Notes: generated by a model from the sequence alone, not told the origin. A stretch of DNA of 64,000 nucleotides from Shewanella schlegeliana (GCF_016765635.1 NZ_JAESVD010000005.1:310001-374000); one strand, 5' to 3'. Shown: positions 49,208-60,612, counted from the stretch's first letter. Translations and numbers: made by a program.

Positions 49208-49293
49208 ATCGAACTTTACTGCAAGTTGCCTTGCTTTTATCTTACAAGCTCTAAAGCTTATAAGACAAGGTCAATTACTCAACCTTTTAAAAA

Positions 49294-49368
49294 TGGCTGG
49301 GGTACCAGGATTTGAACCTGGGAATGCCGAGATCAAAACCCGGTGCCTTACCGCTTGGCGATACCCCA
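49294..49368 (-). tRNA. tRNA-Gln (TTG), copy 3
   Basis: Identical to copy 1; 75 nt. Confidence 0.97.
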
Positions 49369-49417
49369 ATCAATCTTTCTTACTCATAGCCAGCTTAAGC
49401 TCGCTATGCTAAATAAA

Positions 49418-49502
<85 letters not shown>

Positions 49503-49636
49503 ACTGCATCAAGTTTTACATCTAGATTAAGATGATGTTTAAGTATGGCGTGTCTAAAATCAACATCCACAACTCTCACACAAAATCAGATTTTACATCT
49601 TGATTAAGATGCTCACTATTTTACATCCTGAGAAGA

Positions 49637-49713
49637 TGGTAGCAATGGCGGGACTTGAACCTGCGACCCCAGCATTATGAGTGCTGTGCTCTAACCAGCT
49701 GAGCTACATTGCC
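49637..49713 (-). tRNA. tRNA-Met (CAT), copy 1
   Basis: 77 nt with CCA; anticodon CAT in CTCATAAT. The acceptor GGCAATG pairs fully with CATTGCT apart from one wobble and the D arm has GCTCAGCTGGTTAGAGC, so this is the elongator rather than the initiator tRNA. Confidence 0.95.
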
Positions 49714-49718
49714 AAAGA

Positions 49719-49793
49719 TGGCTGGGGTACCAGGATTTGAACCTGGGAATGCCGAGATCAAAACCCGGTGCCTTACCGCTTGGCGATACCCCA
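49719..49793 (-). tRNA. tRNA-Gln (TTG), copy 4
   Basis: Identical to copy 1; only 5 bp from tRNA-Met copy 1. Confidence 0.97.
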
Positions 49794-49842
49794 ATCAAAC
49801 TTTCAAACTCACAACCAGCCTTGGCTAATCATGCTAAATAAA

Positions 49843-49927
<85 letters not shown>

Positions 49928-50060
49928 ACTGCATCAGTTTTTACATCTAGATTAAGATGGCGTTCAAACAGCCGTGCCTAACATCAACACTCACCATTTT
50001 CACACAATATCAAGTTTTACATCTAGATTGAGATGCTTCTAGTTTACATCTAGAAAAAGA

Positions 50061-50137
50061 TGGTAGCAATGGCGGGACTTGAACCTGCGACCCCAGCATT
50101 ATGAGTGCTGTGCTCTAACCAGCTGAGCTACATTGCC
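50061..50137 (-). tRNA. tRNA-Met (CAT), copy 2
   Basis: Identical to Met copy 1; 77 nt. Confidence 0.95.
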
Positions 50138-50142
50138 AAAGA

Positions 50143-50217
50143 TGGCTGGGGTACCAGGATTTGAACCTGGGAATGCCGAGATCAAAACCCGGTGCCTTAC
50201 CGCTTGGCGATACCCCA
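50143..50217 (-). tRNA. tRNA-Gln (TTG), copy 5
   Basis: Identical to copy 1; 5 bp from Met copy 2. Confidence 0.97.
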
Positions 50218-50264
50218 AAAATCTTGCTTTCAGTAACAAGCCTAAGCTCATTACTTAAATTAAA

Positions 50265-50349
<85 letters not shown>

Positions 50350-50456
50350 ACAACATCAGTTTTTACATCTTGATTAAGATGATGCTCGAATATGGCGCGT
50401 CTAACATCAACATCCACCACTCTCACACAACATCTAGTTTTACATCTTGATTAAGA

Positions 50457-50533
50457 TGGTAGCAATGGCGGGACTTGAACCTGCGACCCCAGCATTATGA
50501 GTGCTGTGCTCTAACCAGCTGAGCTACATTGCC
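50457..50533 (-). tRNA. tRNA-Met (CAT), copy 3
   Basis: Identical to Met copy 1; first tRNA of the transcript. Confidence 0.95.
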
Positions 50534-50572
50534 ATCTTTCTTTTTCGCCCCCCAGTCTGGGGAACGGGGCGT

Positions 50573-50601
50573 ATTATGCTTATTCGGGTTAATCAGGTCA
50601 A
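50573..50601 (-). promoter_or_regulatory. Promoter of the tRNA operon
   Basis: TTGACC (50596-50601), 17-bp spacer, CATAAT (50573-50578), followed by the GC-rich discriminator ACGCCCC typical of stringently controlled stable-RNA promoters. A CCCCAG/CTGGGG hairpin follows in the leader. Confidence 0.85.
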
Positions 50602-50980
50602 CTGCTTTTTTCTGCAAATTTACCGAAAAAGCATTGTTCGGCGATAAGTTCACCAAACTGAGCAACAGACATTCAAAAAAGCACCTTTTATAAGAGAAAT
50701 TTAGCGCTTTTTACTCACGAACTTGCCAGAGACAGTGAGTTTTACACCGCAAGGCCACTGTATTCATCGGCTCAAAACCACTTGTTACCAGTGAAAACTC
50801 CCGCTTTTACATGTGCAGTTTACGAAAACCAAGCAACTGATTATCACCCTTATTATCACTTTAGTTCTGCAATACTTCTATTAATACCTTGGCCCACTGC
50901 AGCCAAAAGCTATGTAGGTGTGGCAATAGCAATCAGTATAAGACAATACGAAAGACGGATGTTTGTTCAAGTCGCAGATA
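50602..50980. other. Non-coding stretch upstream of tRNA operon
   Basis: About 380 bp with no convincing gene, repeat or site. A 78-codon frame at 50782-51018 has no ribosome site, runs into the ychF terminator and is rejected. Confidence 0.6.
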
Positions 50981-50981
50981 C

Positions 50982-51009
50982 AAAAACGGCGACTATAGTA
51001 GTCGCCGTT
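50982..51009 (-). terminator. ychF terminator
   Basis: AACGGCGACTA (50985-50995) pairs with TAGTCGCCGTT (50999-51009); T run on the minus strand. Confidence 0.85.
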
Positions 51010-51031
51010 GGCTATTAACGTGCCGTCTGGC

Positions 51032-52123
51032 TTATACGTTAAATAGGAAATGCATTACATCACCATCTTTTACGGTATAGGTCTTACCTTCTACACGTAA
51101 CTTACCCGCTTCTTTCGCACCAGCTTCACCTTTATAGGTAATGAAGTCTTCATAAGACATAACTTGAGCACGAATAAAGCCACGCTCAAAATCTGTATGA
51201 ATCACGCCTGCAGCTTGTGGAGCACTCGCCCCCACTCTTACAGTCCAAGCACGAACTTCTTTAACACCAGCGGTAAAGTAAGTCTGTAGACTTAACAGGT
51301 CGTAACCTGCGCGAATGACGCGATCAAGACCTGGCTCTTCTAGACCAAGATCGGCCATAAACTCTTCACGGTCTTCTGCGTCCATCTCTGCAAGCTCTGA
51401 CTCGATTGCCGCGCATACAGCAACAACCACAGCATTCTCTTCAGCTGCAATGGCCTTTACGGTATCTAGATGAGGGTTATTTTCAAAACCATCTTCAGAA
51501 ACGTTAGCGATGTACATAGTTGGCTTAAGCGTTAGGAAGTTTAGGTAACCAACTGCTGCTAGCTCTTCTTTAGTAAGCTCCATTGAACGCAGCATTTTGC
51601 CTTCGTCTAATACAGGGCGCATTTTCTCAAGCACGCTTACTTCAAACTTAGCTTCTGCATCACCGCCCTTCGCACGCTTAGCTTGACGAGTGATAGCACG
51701 CTCACATGAGTCAAGGTCGGCTAGCGCAAGCTCAGTGTTGATCACTTCGATATCGCTTGCTGGTGATACCTTATTAGCTACGTGAACGATGTTGTCATCT
51801 TCAAAACAACGAACAACATGGCCAATCGCATCGGTTTCACGGATGTTAGCTAGGAACTTGTTACCTAGACCTTCGCCTTTAGATGCACCAGCAACTAGAC
51901 CAGCAATATCAACAAACTCCATTGTTGTTGCCAATACACGCTCAGGCTTCACAATTTCAGCCAATGCGTCTAGACGTGAATCTGGTACAGGAACAACACC
52001 AGTGTTAGGTTCAATTGTACAGAACGGGAAGTTTGACGCTTCGATACCAGCTTTAGTTAGTGCGTTGAAAAGTGTTGATTTACCAACGTTTGGCAGGCCT
52101 ACGATGCCACATTTGAAACCCAT
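51032..52123 (-). CDS. ychF: Redox-regulated ATPase YchF (Obg family)
   Basis: Obg-like P-loop protein that prefers ATP and binds the ribosome; linked to oxidative stress. 363 residues: [14 protein letters not shown] (P-loop), [20 protein letters not shown] (switch II) and a C-terminal TGS domain. It follows pth by 52 bp, the common order. Confidence 0.97.
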   Translation of the reverse strand: MGFKCGIVGLPNVGKSTLFNALTKAGIEASNFPFCTIEPNTGVVPVPDSRLDALAEIVKPERVLATTMEFVDIAGLVAGASKGEGLGNKFLANIRETDAIGHVVRCFEDDNIVHVANKVSPASDIEVINTELALADLDSCERAITRQAKRAKGGDAEAKFEVSVLEKMRPVLDEGKMLRSMELTKEELAAVGYLNFLTLKPTMYIANVSEDGFENNPHLDTVKAIAAEENAVVVAVCAAIESELAEMDAEDREEFMADLGLEEPGLDRVIRAGYDLLSLQTYFTAGVKEVRAWTVRVGASAPQAAGVIHTDFERGFIRAQVMSYEDFITYKGEAGAKEAGKLRVEGKTYTVKDGDVMHFLFNV

Positions 52124-52175
52124 ATTGTTACCTTTATATCAATGAATGACTTGGAGCCTAGCTCCAAGCACTTGT

Positions 52176-52760
52176 TTAAGCTTTAAAAGAATGCAGTCTA
52201 TGCATCGCCTTTGCCATATCTTGGTTGAACAAGACTTCTGTCGAACGTACTGCTTCATCAACCGCTGCGTCCATCAGCTCTTGATCCGTTGGGGAGGCCT
52301 TACTCAGCACATAATTGCTCACCTGATTCTTATCACCAGGATGGCCTATGCCAATCCGTAGTCGATAAAAGCCTTTATCATTGGCCAATTTTGCAATGAT
52401 ATCTTTAAGACCGTTATGACCACCATGACCGCCGCCCAACTTAAACTTTGCTACACCCGGTGGCATATCTAGCTCATCGTGTGCAACTAATATCTCTTCG
52501 GGTGCGATGCGGAAAAAATTTGCTAGCGCACCAACCGACTTACCGCTTAAATTCATAAAGGTAGTCGGAATTAATAGACGAACATCTTTGCCATGTAACG
52601 TCACGCGTGCCGTCATGCCAAAGTATTTACTGTCTAATGTTAAAGTGGCACCACAGACTCTAGCGAGTTCTTCAACGTACCACGCACCAGCATTATGGCG
52701 AGTCCGTTCGTACTGTGCGCCGGGGTTTGCAAGCCCAACTATCAGTTTTATATTGCTCAT
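52176..52760 (-). CDS. pth: Peptidyl-tRNA hydrolase
   Basis: Recycles peptidyl-tRNA that drops off ribosomes. From the ATG 52758-52760 the protein is 194 residues, the normal size, with [19 protein letters not shown] (catalytic His in RHNAG), FMNLSGKSV and [14 protein letters not shown] frame extension to 52811 is not family-like. Confidence 0.96.
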   Translation of the reverse strand: MSNIKLIVGLANPGAQYERTRHNAGAWYVEELARVCGATLTLDSKYFGMTARVTLHGKDVRLLIPTTFMNLSGKSVGALANFFRIAPEEILVAHDELDMPPGVAKFKLGGGHGGHNGLKDIIAKLANDKGFYRLRIGIGHPGDKNQVSNYVLSKASPTDQELMDAAVDEAVRSTEVLFNQDMAKAMHRLHSFKA

Positions 52761-52969
52761 AGTACCCAGTCTGTTATTACCTAACTCAGGTTTTGTCGCC
52801 GAGCAAATCACCCAGCAGCAAAATTAAAAACGCGACATTTTAGCACTCAAATAGCCTGCCAACAAATTATACGCAAATTTCTGCCCATCACAGTGCTAAA
52901 CGAAGTTATTTTCGGCACTCGCTTTACTCACATATCTTCAATAAAAAACAGCTGTGGCGGCTAACGCCC

Positions 52970-52999
52970 ATAAAAAAACCGAATGCATAGCACTCGGTT
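52970..52999 (-). terminator. ubiF terminator
   Basis: AACCGAATGC (52977-52986) pairs with GCACTCGGTT (52990-52999, one wobble); seven T on the minus strand. Confidence 0.85.
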
Positions 53000-53024
53000 A
53001 TTCTCTTTAAGAAACGGTTATAAC

Positions 53025-54224
53025 TTAAAAACCCATTGCGTATTTCAATACCTGTTTCTTTATTGGTGTGTCGATATTAGCAAGCTTTAATGCGCCATTA
53101 CGCAGTAGTTTAAGTGGCAATATGTCATTACTAAAGCTTGCATAAAACAGATCCATCGTCGACATCATCAACTGATTATCTCGGTAACGACTCTTCTGGT
53201 ACTCGGCTAAGACAGGCTTTTGCCACCAGCCCGTTTTATCTTCGAGGTGACCTGCAATTGTGCTAACCAAGGCATCGACATCTTTAAAGCCTAAGTTAAC
53301 CCCCTGCCCAGCTAGCGGGTTGATCGTGTGGGCTGCGTCTCCAAGAATCACTAGATTACTCTGATAATAAGTTTGTGCATGACGTCGAGTCAGTTTAAAG
53401 CTCGCCTTATTTATCACTCTGAAGTCACGATCTAATCGCTGTGGGAAATATTGATCAATTTGCACTTTTAATGCTGAATTATTGAGTTGGCTAAGTTGCG
53501 CAATCCTATTAGCCTCATCATACCAAACTAATGAAGCATTATTGCCCGGCAACGGCAACAGTGAACGGGGTCCACTGGGTGTAAACTGTTGCCAAGTGAC
53601 ATCTTGCTCACCGCATGCGGTTTCAATATTAATTAGCATTGCCGATTGGGCATAATCCCACGCGGTAATGCCAATGTTTGCCCATTGGCGCACCATCGAG
53701 TTAGCACCATCAGCCCCAATAAGTAAACGAGCCTGTATGACCTCGCCATTATCAAGCCCAACCTCTATTTGGTCTTGAAGTGGCTTACGTGACATCTCAG
53801 CAATTTTTACAGGGCAAAACAGAGTGATATTATCTAGTTGCTGCATTCGCTGCCATAGTGAGAGTTGGATCAAGCGATTCTCTACAATATGACCTAAGTG
53901 GGGCGAACCAATTTGGTCGCTGTGAAAACGGGTAATACAACCGTCCAGCTCCCAAGTCTCTAATCCTTTATAGGCAACTTTGCGCATCGAATCGAGCCCA
54001 GCCAACGCCCCCAAACGTTCAAGCAATGCCTCGGACGCCGCGCTGATGGCTGAGACGCGCAGATCCAAAGGCTGTTCGCAGTCATAAGACTTCGGAGCAA
54101 ACGCTTCAACAATTGCCACCTTTAACCCAAGCTGGCCAAGACCTATTGCCGTTGCAGCGCCAACCATTCCACCACCAACAACAACCGCATCATATAGATG
54201 GCCTTTACTATTCGTCTGTTCCAC
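53025..54224 (-). CDS. ubiF: 3-demethoxyubiquinol 3-hydroxylase (FAD monooxygenase)
   Basis: FAD-dependent hydroxylase that adds the C6 hydroxyl in ubiquinone synthesis. 399 residues: VVVGGGMVGAATAIGL binds FAD, LRVSAISAASEALLERLG and GDAAHTINPLAGQGVNLGFKDVDAL are the conserved motifs; the C-terminus LKRN..KKQVLKYAMGF matches E. coli UbiF. Start is GTG, with GGAG 10 nt before. In E. coli ubiF also lies between a Gln/Met/Leu tRNA cluster and miaB. Confidence 0.92.
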   Translation of the reverse strand: MEQTNSKGHLYDAVVVGGGMVGAATAIGLGQLGLKVAIVEAFAPKSYDCEQPLDLRVSAISAASEALLERLGALAGLDSMRKVAYKGLETWELDGCITRFHSDQIGSPHLGHIVENRLIQLSLWQRMQQLDNITLFCPVKIAEMSRKPLQDQIEVGLDNGEVIQARLLIGADGANSMVRQWANIGITAWDYAQSAMLINIETACGEQDVTWQQFTPSGPRSLLPLPGNNASLVWYDEANRIAQLSQLNNSALKVQIDQYFPQRLDRDFRVINKASFKLTRRHAQTYYQSNLVILGDAAHTINPLAGQGVNLGFKDVDALVSTIAGHLEDKTGWWQKPVLAEYQKSRYRDNQLMMSTMDLFYASFSNDILPLKLLRNGALKLANIDTPIKKQVLKYAMGF

Positions 54225-54532
54225 TGCTACTCGTCTCCTGACAACTAATACTGCTTCTCGTATCCGAGTTTACACTTAAAAGATAGCGAAATTGAGGCTT
54301 TATATAACAAAGTTGCACTAATTTGAAGCAAACCTGATTCTCCTACCTGAGTATGCAAATCAACCTCGGCCAAATATGTCATTTGATGTCATATTTGCCT
54401 CTAACGTATACAAATGTGTCTGAACTAGGATTTCCTCACACCTGCTTACAAACAGCAAAACCAAGAACCAAACTATGCCATACACTCAAACTATCAAAAG
54501 AATGCATACATTGAGAAATGAGTGAGGATATT
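54225..54532. other. Divergent ubiF / 104-residue gene intergenic region with inverted repeat
   Basis: About 300 bp. CAAATATG (54371-54378) and CATATTTG (54390-54397) form an inverted repeat that also holds a direct repeat ATGTCAT (54376-54382 and 54386-54392); it may be an operator. No gene seen. Confidence 0.5.
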
Positions 54533-54847
54533 ATGAAAGCCATTATCTGCGCCATACTATCAACGGCATTAATAGTGCCATCGATAGGCTATGCCAACTC
54601 CAGCGATGATCAGATGGAACGCATCACGGTCACTTACCGAACCCCATTTGAGTATGCGCTATACCAATACACTACTGATATGCTCCAGGAGTTCAACCAA
54701 CAAGTGCGAGTTGAAATTCAACTACAAGCAAAGTTAAACAGTATGCAAATGGCTAAAGAACAAGGCATGATGATTAATGAGCTATCTAAGATGAACAAGC
54801 CGAACAAAACCTTATTAAGTTCAAGGACATTAAAATCAGCTGAATAA
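54533..54847 (+). CDS. Exported hypothetical protein, 104 residues
   Basis: ATG at 54533 after GAGGAT gives a protein with a signal peptide to about GYANS (residue 21) and a helical, Gln- and Met-rich mature part with YRTPFEYALYQYTTDML. The C-terminus is polar. Family unknown. It precedes miaB by 95 bp. Confidence 0.7.
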   Translation: MKAIICAILSTALIVPSIGYANSSDDQMERITVTYRTPFEYALYQYTTDMLQEFNQQVRVEIQLQAKLNSMQMAKEQGMMINELSKMNKPNKTLLSSRTLKSAE

Positions 54848-54942
54848 TTTCACTTTAATAGCGGCTAAATGCTAGCCACAGGCTAACTTAGGCGTTAAAA
54901 TGTCGCGCTATTTTTTCGGTGCTTCTAGAGTGATACAGACTG

Positions 54943-56370
54943 ATGAGTAAAAAACTCCATATTAAAACTTGGGGCTGTCAAATGAATGAGTATGACTCTT
55001 CAAAGATGGCTGATCTTCTTGACGAATACGAAGGTTACACATTAACAGACAATGCTGAAGAAGCTGACGTACTGCTACTTAACACCTGTTCTATTCGTGA
55101 GAAAGCACAGGAAAAGGTTTTTCATCAGCTAGGGCGCTGGAAAACATTAAAAGATAAGAAACCCGAGCTGATTATCGGCGTGGGTGGTTGCGTTGCCTCA
55201 CAAGAAGGCAAGGCTATCAAAGAGCGTGCTCAATGTGTGGATCTTATTTTTGGACCACAGACTTTACACCGCCTACCTGAGATGATCGATCAGATCCGAG
55301 CGGGTAAGAAAGCTGTTATTGATGTGAGCTTCCCTGAAGTTGAGAAGTTTGACCGCCTTCCAGAGCCACGCGCCGAAGGTCCAAGTGCATTCGTATCAAT
55401 TATGGAAGGTTGTAGTAAATACTGCTCTTTCTGTGTGGTGCCTTATACCCGCGGTGAAGAAGTTAGCCGTCCACTTGATGATGTCATTCTTGAGATCGCA
55501 CAACTTGCAGAGCAAGGTGTACGTGAAGTTAACTTGCTTGGCCAAAACGTAAACGCTTATCGCGGTGCAACCCACGATGACGAGATCTGTACCTTTGCAG
55601 AACTTTTACGTTATGTGGCGGCAATCGATGGTATCGACCGTCTGCGCTTTACCACCAGCCACCCAATTGAGTTTACACAAGATATTATCGATGTGTATGA
55701 AGACACTCCAGAACTGGTTAGCTTCTTGCACCTGCCAGTTCAATCTGGTTCAGACTTAATCTTAACGCAGATGAAACGTGGCCACATGGCAATCGAGTAT
55801 AAATCGATTATTCGTCGCCTCCGTAAAGCGCGTCCAGACATTCAGATCAGTTCAGACTTCATCATCGGCTTCCCTGGCGAGTCTAAGCAAGATTTTGCTG
55901 ACACAATGAAGTTAATTGAAGATGTACAGTTCGACCATAGCTTTAGCTTTATCTATAGTGCGCGTCCAGGTACGCCAGCGGCAGATCTACCCGATGATGT
56001 TAGCTTAGATGAAAAGAAAGAGCGCCTCGCTATTTTGCAAGACCGTATTACTCAGCAAGCGATGCGTTATAGCCGTCAAATGTTAGGTACCGTACAGCGC
56101 ATCTTAGTTGAAGGCCCATCGGTTAAAAACCCAATGGAGCTTCGCGGTCGTACTGAAAACAGTCGAGTAGTGAACTTTGAAGGCCTGCATGAACATATTG
56201 GTAAGTTTGTCGACGTAGAGATTGTTGATGTTTACACGAACTCACTACGCGGCGAATTTATCCGCGGTGAAGATGAGATGGACTTGCGTCGCGACCTACG
56301 CCCATCTGACATCACGGCTAAATATAAGCAAAGTGATGACTTAGGTGTGACTCAGTTTAAGCCTGCTTAA
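54943..56370 (+). CDS. miaB: tRNA-2-methylthio-N6-dimethylallyladenosine synthase
   Basis: Radical-SAM methylthiotransferase that modifies A37 of tRNAs reading UNN codons. 475 residues: N-terminal UPF0004 domain with the three cluster cysteines ([24 protein letters not shown]), radical-SAM motif CSKYCSFC, and a C-terminal TRAM domain. Confidence 0.97.
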   Translation: MSKKLHIKTWGCQMNEYDSSKMADLLDEYEGYTLTDNAEEADVLLLNTCSIREKAQEKVFHQLGRWKTLKDKKPELIIGVGGCVASQEGKAIKERAQCVDLIFGPQTLHRLPEMIDQIRAGKKAVIDVSFPEVEKFDRLPEPRAEGPSAFVSIMEGCSKYCSFCVVPYTRGEEVSRPLDDVILEIAQLAEQGVREVNLLGQNVNAYRGATHDDEICTFAELLRYVAAIDGIDRLRFTTSHPIEFTQDIIDVYEDTPELVSFLHLPVQSGSDLILTQMKRGHMAIEYKSIIRRLRKARPDIQISSDFIIGFPGESKQDFADTMKLIEDVQFDHSFSFIYSARPGTPAADLPDDVSLDEKKERLAILQDRITQQAMRYSRQMLGTVQRILVEGPSVKNPMELRGRTENSRVVNFEGLHEHIGKFVDVEIVDVYTNSLRGEFIRGEDEMDLRRDLRPSDITAKYKQSDDLGVTQFKPA

Positions 56371-56400
56371 GCCAATAACACCACTGAGATAGAACACGCT

Positions 56401-56430
56401 AAAGGCGGCATCCTTAGATGCCGCTTTTTT
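56401..56430 (+). terminator. miaB terminator
   Basis: GCGGCATC (56405-56412) pairs with GATGCCGC (56417-56424), then T6. Confidence 0.9.
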
Positions 56431-56532
56431 CTTCTCATTCATCACGCAAAAATACCATTCGCAATTATTAAGTATGCCTCGTAAACTAGCACTATTAACG
56501 TATAACCTTACGTCCATAGATGGAGTGATTTT

Positions 56533-57573
56533 TTGTCAAACAAGTTAACAACGCTCAACCTGTATTTAGAGCCTGCAGACACTCGTAGACTGGCTTCGCT
56601 TTGTGGCCCTTTTGATGACAATATCAAGCAGCTAGAACGCCGAATTGGCGTTGAGATCAGCTACCGTAATAACCATTTTCAAATTGTTGGTATACCGCGA
56701 AACTGCTTGACCGCTAACAACTTGCTCAAAGATCTCTATATCGAGACTCAGCCAGTCAAAGGTAGCACCCCAGATCTTGAGCCTGATGCTGTTCATATCG
56801 CGATTCAAGAGGCGATAGCCTTAGATATGGAAGCGCCTCGCGATGAGAAAGAGTTGTATATTAAGACTAAGCGTGGCGTCATTAAGCCTCGCAACCCGAA
56901 TCAGAGTGACTATGTTCGCAATATCGTCACCCATGATATTACCTTTGGTATTGGTCCCGCAGGTACAGGTAAAACTTACCTAGCAGTGGCCGCGGCAGTC
57001 GATGCATTAGAGCGACAAGAAGTGCGACGTATTTTACTGACCCGCCCTGCTGTTGAAGCGGGTGAAAAGCTTGGGTTCCTGCCTGGCGACTTAAGCCAGA
57101 AGGTCGACCCTTATCTGCGCCCACTTTACGATGCATTATTTGAGATGATGGGATTTGAAAAGGTCGAGCGTCTGATTGAGCGTAACGTCATCGAAGTGGC
57201 ACCACTAGCTTATATGCGTGGCCGCACACTGAATGATGCCTTTATTATCCTCGATGAAAGCCAAAACACCACGGTAGAGCAGATGAAGATGTTCTTGACC
57301 CGTATTGGCTTTAATTCACGAGCAGTGATCACTGGTGACATTACTCAGATAGACTTACCTAAGCATCAAAAGTCTGGCCTGCGCCATTCAATTGAAGTGC
57401 TAGGGGAAGTGGAAGAGATTAGTTTTAACTTCTTCCAAGCAAAAGATGTGGTACGTCACCCAGTAGTGGCTCGCATCGTTGAGGCTTATGAAGCCTTCGA
57501 CTTAAAAGCACAATCGAGTAAAGGCAATAAAGACAGCCAATACCAATTACAGGAAAGCGCAACCCATGAATGA
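56533..57573 (+). CDS. ybeZ: PhoH-like ATPase YbeZ
   Basis: Phosphate-starvation-like P-loop ATPase that works with YbeY in RNA processing. 346 residues with [12 protein letters not shown] (Walker A) and [11 protein letters not shown] (Walker B). The start is TTG, preceded by TGGAG; its 3' end overlaps ybeY by 8 bp. Confidence 0.93.
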   Translation: MSNKLTTLNLYLEPADTRRLASLCGPFDDNIKQLERRIGVEISYRNNHFQIVGIPRNCLTANNLLKDLYIETQPVKGSTPDLEPDAVHIAIQEAIALDMEAPRDEKELYIKTKRGVIKPRNPNQSDYVRNIVTHDITFGIGPAGTGKTYLAVAAAVDALERQEVRRILLTRPAVEAGEKLGFLPGDLSQKVDPYLRPLYDALFEMMGFEKVERLIERNVIEVAPLAYMRGRTLNDAFIILDESQNTTVEQMKMFLTRIGFNSRAVITGDITQIDLPKHQKSGLRHSIEVLGEVEEISFNFFQAKDVVRHPVVARIVEAYEAFDLKAQSSKGNKDSQYQLQESATHE

Positions 57574-58036
57574 TAGTCAAACGGTTATCGATCTCGATCT
57601 TCAGGTCGCAGTTGAAGGCTTTGAGCTGCCATCGCAAGCCGATCTTGAACTTTGGGTAAAAACAGCACTCAGAGATACTATGAGTGAGGCTGAATTAACG
57701 ATTCGCATCGTTGACGTTGAGGAAAGCCAAGAGTTAAACAATACTTACCGTGGTAAAGATAAACCGACTAACGTTTTGTCTTTCCCGTTTGAAGCACCAC
57801 CGGGCATTGAACTACCGCTACTAGGCGATTTAGTGATCTGTGCGGCGGTTGTTAAGCAAGAAGCAATTGATCAAAACAAACCGCTAATCGCACATTGGGC
57901 ACACATGGTTGTACATGGTTGTCTCCATCTGCTAGGGTATGATCATATTGACGATTCTGAGGCTGAAGAGATGGAATCATTAGAGATTCAACTCATTGAA
58001 AGCCTTGGTTATACTAATCCTTACAAGGAGCAATAA
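57566..58036 (+). CDS. ybeY: Endoribonuclease YbeY
   Basis: Single-strand-specific endoribonuclease for rRNA maturation and ribosome quality control. 156 residues with the zinc motif [15 protein letters not shown] and NVLSFPFE. Overlaps ybeZ, so translation is coupled. Confidence 0.96.
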   Translation: MNDSQTVIDLDLQVAVEGFELPSQADLELWVKTALRDTMSEAELTIRIVDVEESQELNNTYRGKDKPTNVLSFPFEAPPGIELPLLGDLVICAAVVKQEAIDQNKPLIAHWAHMVVHGCLHLLGYDHIDDSEAEEMESLEIQLIESLGYTNPYKEQ

Positions 58037-58063
58037 TTGGCTCAAAAGAGTCAAGAAAACACT

Positions 58064-58948
58064 ATGAGTGACGATATCCCACCGAGTACTAACGCCCACA
58101 AGAAGGGCTGGTTAGAGAAAGTAAGTCAGTTGTTCCAGGGCGAACCACAAAATCGCGAAGACTTGGTTGATGTAATTCACGATGCAGAGATGCGTGAAGT
58201 GATCAGCGAAGACACCCGCGAAATGATTAAAGGTGTTCTAGAGGTTTCCGATCTGCGTGTACGGGATATTATGATCCCACGTGCACAGATTGTTGCAATC
58301 CAGATTGAAGATTCTGTAGAAGAAGTACTATCTACCGTGATCAGTTCAGCACACTCTCGTTTCCCAGTAGTCAATGAAGATAAAGATCATATCGAAGGCA
58401 TTTTGCTTGCGAAAGACCTGCTTCAGTATGGCTTTAAAAACAGCAGCGAGAAGCCGTTTGAGTTACGCCAAGTAATTCGCCCAGCTGTCGTTGTACCAGA
58501 GAGTAAGCGTGTTGACGTACTACTAAAAGAGTTCCGTTCTCAACGCTACCATATGGCGATTGTTGTCGATGAATACGGCGGAGTATCTGGCCTAGTGACC
58601 ATTGAGGATATTCTCGAAGAGATCGTAGGTGATATTGAAGACGAATTTGACCATGACTCAGCTGAAGAGACTGAGATCAAGCAAGTCGGCAAACAAGTAT
58701 TCATGGTGAAAGCACTAACGCCAATTGATGACTTCAACGAGCAGTTTGGCACTGAATTCAGTGACGAAGAGTTCGATACTGTCGGTGGTATGGTGTCTCA
58801 CGCGTTTGGCCACTTGCCAGAGCGTGATGAAAAAGTCATGATCCAAGATATCGAGTTTAAAGTGGTTAATGCCGACACTCGTCGCTTAATCCAACTTAGA
58901 GTGAAGTTCCCTGATAACAATCATAGCAATGATGAGACAGTAGCTTAA
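58064..58948 (+). CDS. corC: CorC/HlyC family CBS-domain protein
   Basis: YbeX/CorC, linked to Mg2+/Co2+ efflux and ribosome biogenesis. Two CBS domains (VRDIMIPRAQIVAIQ and the EYGGVSGLVTIEDILEEIVGDI segment) and a C-terminal transporter-associated domain. Homologues begin MSDD, matching the ATG at 58064 (294 residues); however a TTG at 58037, directly after the ybeY stop and behind AAGGAG, has the better ribosome site and would add nine residues. Confidence 0.92.
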   Translation: MSDDIPPSTNAHKKGWLEKVSQLFQGEPQNREDLVDVIHDAEMREVISEDTREMIKGVLEVSDLRVRDIMIPRAQIVAIQIEDSVEEVLSTVISSAHSRFPVVNEDKDHIEGILLAKDLLQYGFKNSSEKPFELRQVIRPAVVVPESKRVDVLLKEFRSQRYHMAIVVDEYGGVSGLVTIEDILEEIVGDIEDEFDHDSAEETEIKQVGKQVFMVKALTPIDDFNEQFGTEFSDEEFDTVGGMVSHAFGHLPERDEKVMIQDIEFKVVNADTRRLIQLRVKFPDNNHSNDETVA

Positions 58949-58987
58949 TTACTGACTGACGTTATCTCGACCCAATGATGAGGCTGT

Positions 58988-60532
58988 ATGCTGAATAAAC
59001 TTCGGGCATTAGCCCATCATCCGCGCTCGAAAATGGTGCTGGCCTATGCGGCTGGCGCCACTACCGCGCTCTCATTTGCCCCCTATTCTATCTGGCCTAT
59101 CTATCTGCTTGCGATGGCCTATGCTGTCCATCAAAGTGCCAACTTAACTGCAAAACAAGTGTTTAGCTATTGGCTTAGCTTCGGTTTCGGCTGTTTTTCT
59201 GTCGGAATTAGTTGGGTGCATGTCAGCATGGATGTCTATGGCGGAATGCCGCTTATCGCCTCCATCGCACTAATGGCACTGCTTGCCTTGTATCTCGCGC
59301 TTTACCCTGCACTGGCTGGCTGCCTACTGCAAAAGCTTGCGCCGAAGACATCTGTTATTCGTAACTTGCTGGTATTCCCTGCGCTGTGGACCATTACCGA
59401 ATGGGCGAGAGGCTGGGTGTTAACAGGTTTCCCATGGCTATGGGGTGGCTACAGCCAGACAGAAGGACCATTAAAGCCTATTGCCTCCATGTTTGGTACA
59501 TTAGGATTAAGCTTCATTGTCGCCTTACTAGCAGGCGCTATCGCGCTATTAGCCGTTAAACGTTGGCAAAGCCTAGCGATAGCGATTCCTGTACTTGCCG
59601 TGCTGACAATTATTGCGCCTATGACCTCACAAGTTACGCCAAACGGCGAAACCATCAAGGTCGCGTTAGTGCAAGGCAACATCCCACAAAGTATGAAGTG
59701 GGATCCAGATGCACTGTGGCCAACCATGCTCAAGTATATGGACTTGTCTCGCCCAGAATTCTCAGCCGACCTAATTATTTGGCCTGAAGCGGCGATCCCT
59801 GCACCTGAGTATATGGTGAAAGATTTTCTTTATAACGCTAACAAGGTGGCCAATTTAAATAATACCGCCATCATCACAGGCATTATTAGTAATCACGGTG
59901 ATGCTTTCTACAATTCGCTGATTGTGCTGGGTAACTATAATCATAAGCAGCAATCAGAAGCCGATTACTTAGGGGACGGCACTAATGAGTTTAAGAAACA
60001 TCATCTATTGCCTATTGGAGAATTTGTACCCTTTGAGTCGCTCCTGCGCCCATTAGCACCATTTTTTAACCTACCGATGTCCTCCTTTAACAGGGGCAAC
60101 TTTATTCAGCCTAACTTGAACGCTGTAGGTCACCAAATATCACCCGCTATCTGTTACGAAATCGCCTTTCCAGAACAGCTACGCGCCAACATGAATGACA
60201 CGACGGATCTGTTAATGACCGTCTCCAACGACGCTTGGTTTGGTACCTCTAATGGTCCACTGCAGCATATGGAAATAGCTCAGATGCGCTCGGTAGAGCT
60301 AGGTCGGCCGTTAGTGCGCGCAACCAATAATGGCGTCACAGCCGTTGTCGACGAGCAAGGAAATATCACCCAACAACTACCGCAGTTCGAAGCCGGTGTT
60401 TTAGTCGCTGACATTCAACTAATGAAGGGACACACACTGTTTACCACGATTGGCCAGTGGCCAGTGTTGATACTGAGCTTTTTAATCGCCTTAGGCGCGA
60501 TGATTAGGAAAAGAATGCAGTCACACTCTTAG
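58988..60532 (+). CDS. lnt: Apolipoprotein N-acyltransferase
   Basis: Inner-membrane enzyme that adds the third acyl chain to lipoproteins. 514 residues: about six N-terminal helices, a nitrilase-like periplasmic domain with LIIWPEAAIP (catalytic Glu), a Lys in the FKKHHLLPIGEFVP segment and the nucleophile in SPAICYEIAFPE, and a last C-terminal helix. Confidence 0.97.
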   Translation: MLNKLRALAHHPRSKMVLAYAAGATTALSFAPYSIWPIYLLAMAYAVHQSANLTAKQVFSYWLSFGFGCFSVGISWVHVSMDVYGGMPLIASIALMALLALYLALYPALAGCLLQKLAPKTSVIRNLLVFPALWTITEWARGWVLTGFPWLWGGYSQTEGPLKPIASMFGTLGLSFIVALLAGAIALLAVKRWQSLAIAIPVLAVLTIIAPMTSQVTPNGETIKVALVQGNIPQSMKWDPDALWPTMLKYMDLSRPEFSADLIIWPEAAIPAPEYMVKDFLYNANKVANLNNTAIITGIISNHGDAFYNSLIVLGNYNHKQQSEADYLGDGTNEFKKHHLLPIGEFVPFESLLRPLAPFFNLPMSSFNRGNFIQPNLNAVGHQISPAICYEIAFPEQLRANMNDTTDLLMTVSNDAWFGTSNGPLQHMEIAQMRSVELGRPLVRATNNGVTAVVDEQGNITQQLPQFEAGVLVADIQLMKGHTLFTTIGQWPVLILSFLIALGAMIRKRMQSHS

Positions 60533-60612
60533 CAACTTTAGATACCAACAAATGATAGCCACCAGCAAGTCTATCCACTTGCCCATTCACTATGGTGGCT
60601 AACGACTAGTAT

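Noticed and set aside
50782..51018. 78-codon plus-strand ORF upstream of the tRNA operon
   Set aside because: No ribosome site and it runs through the ychF terminator.
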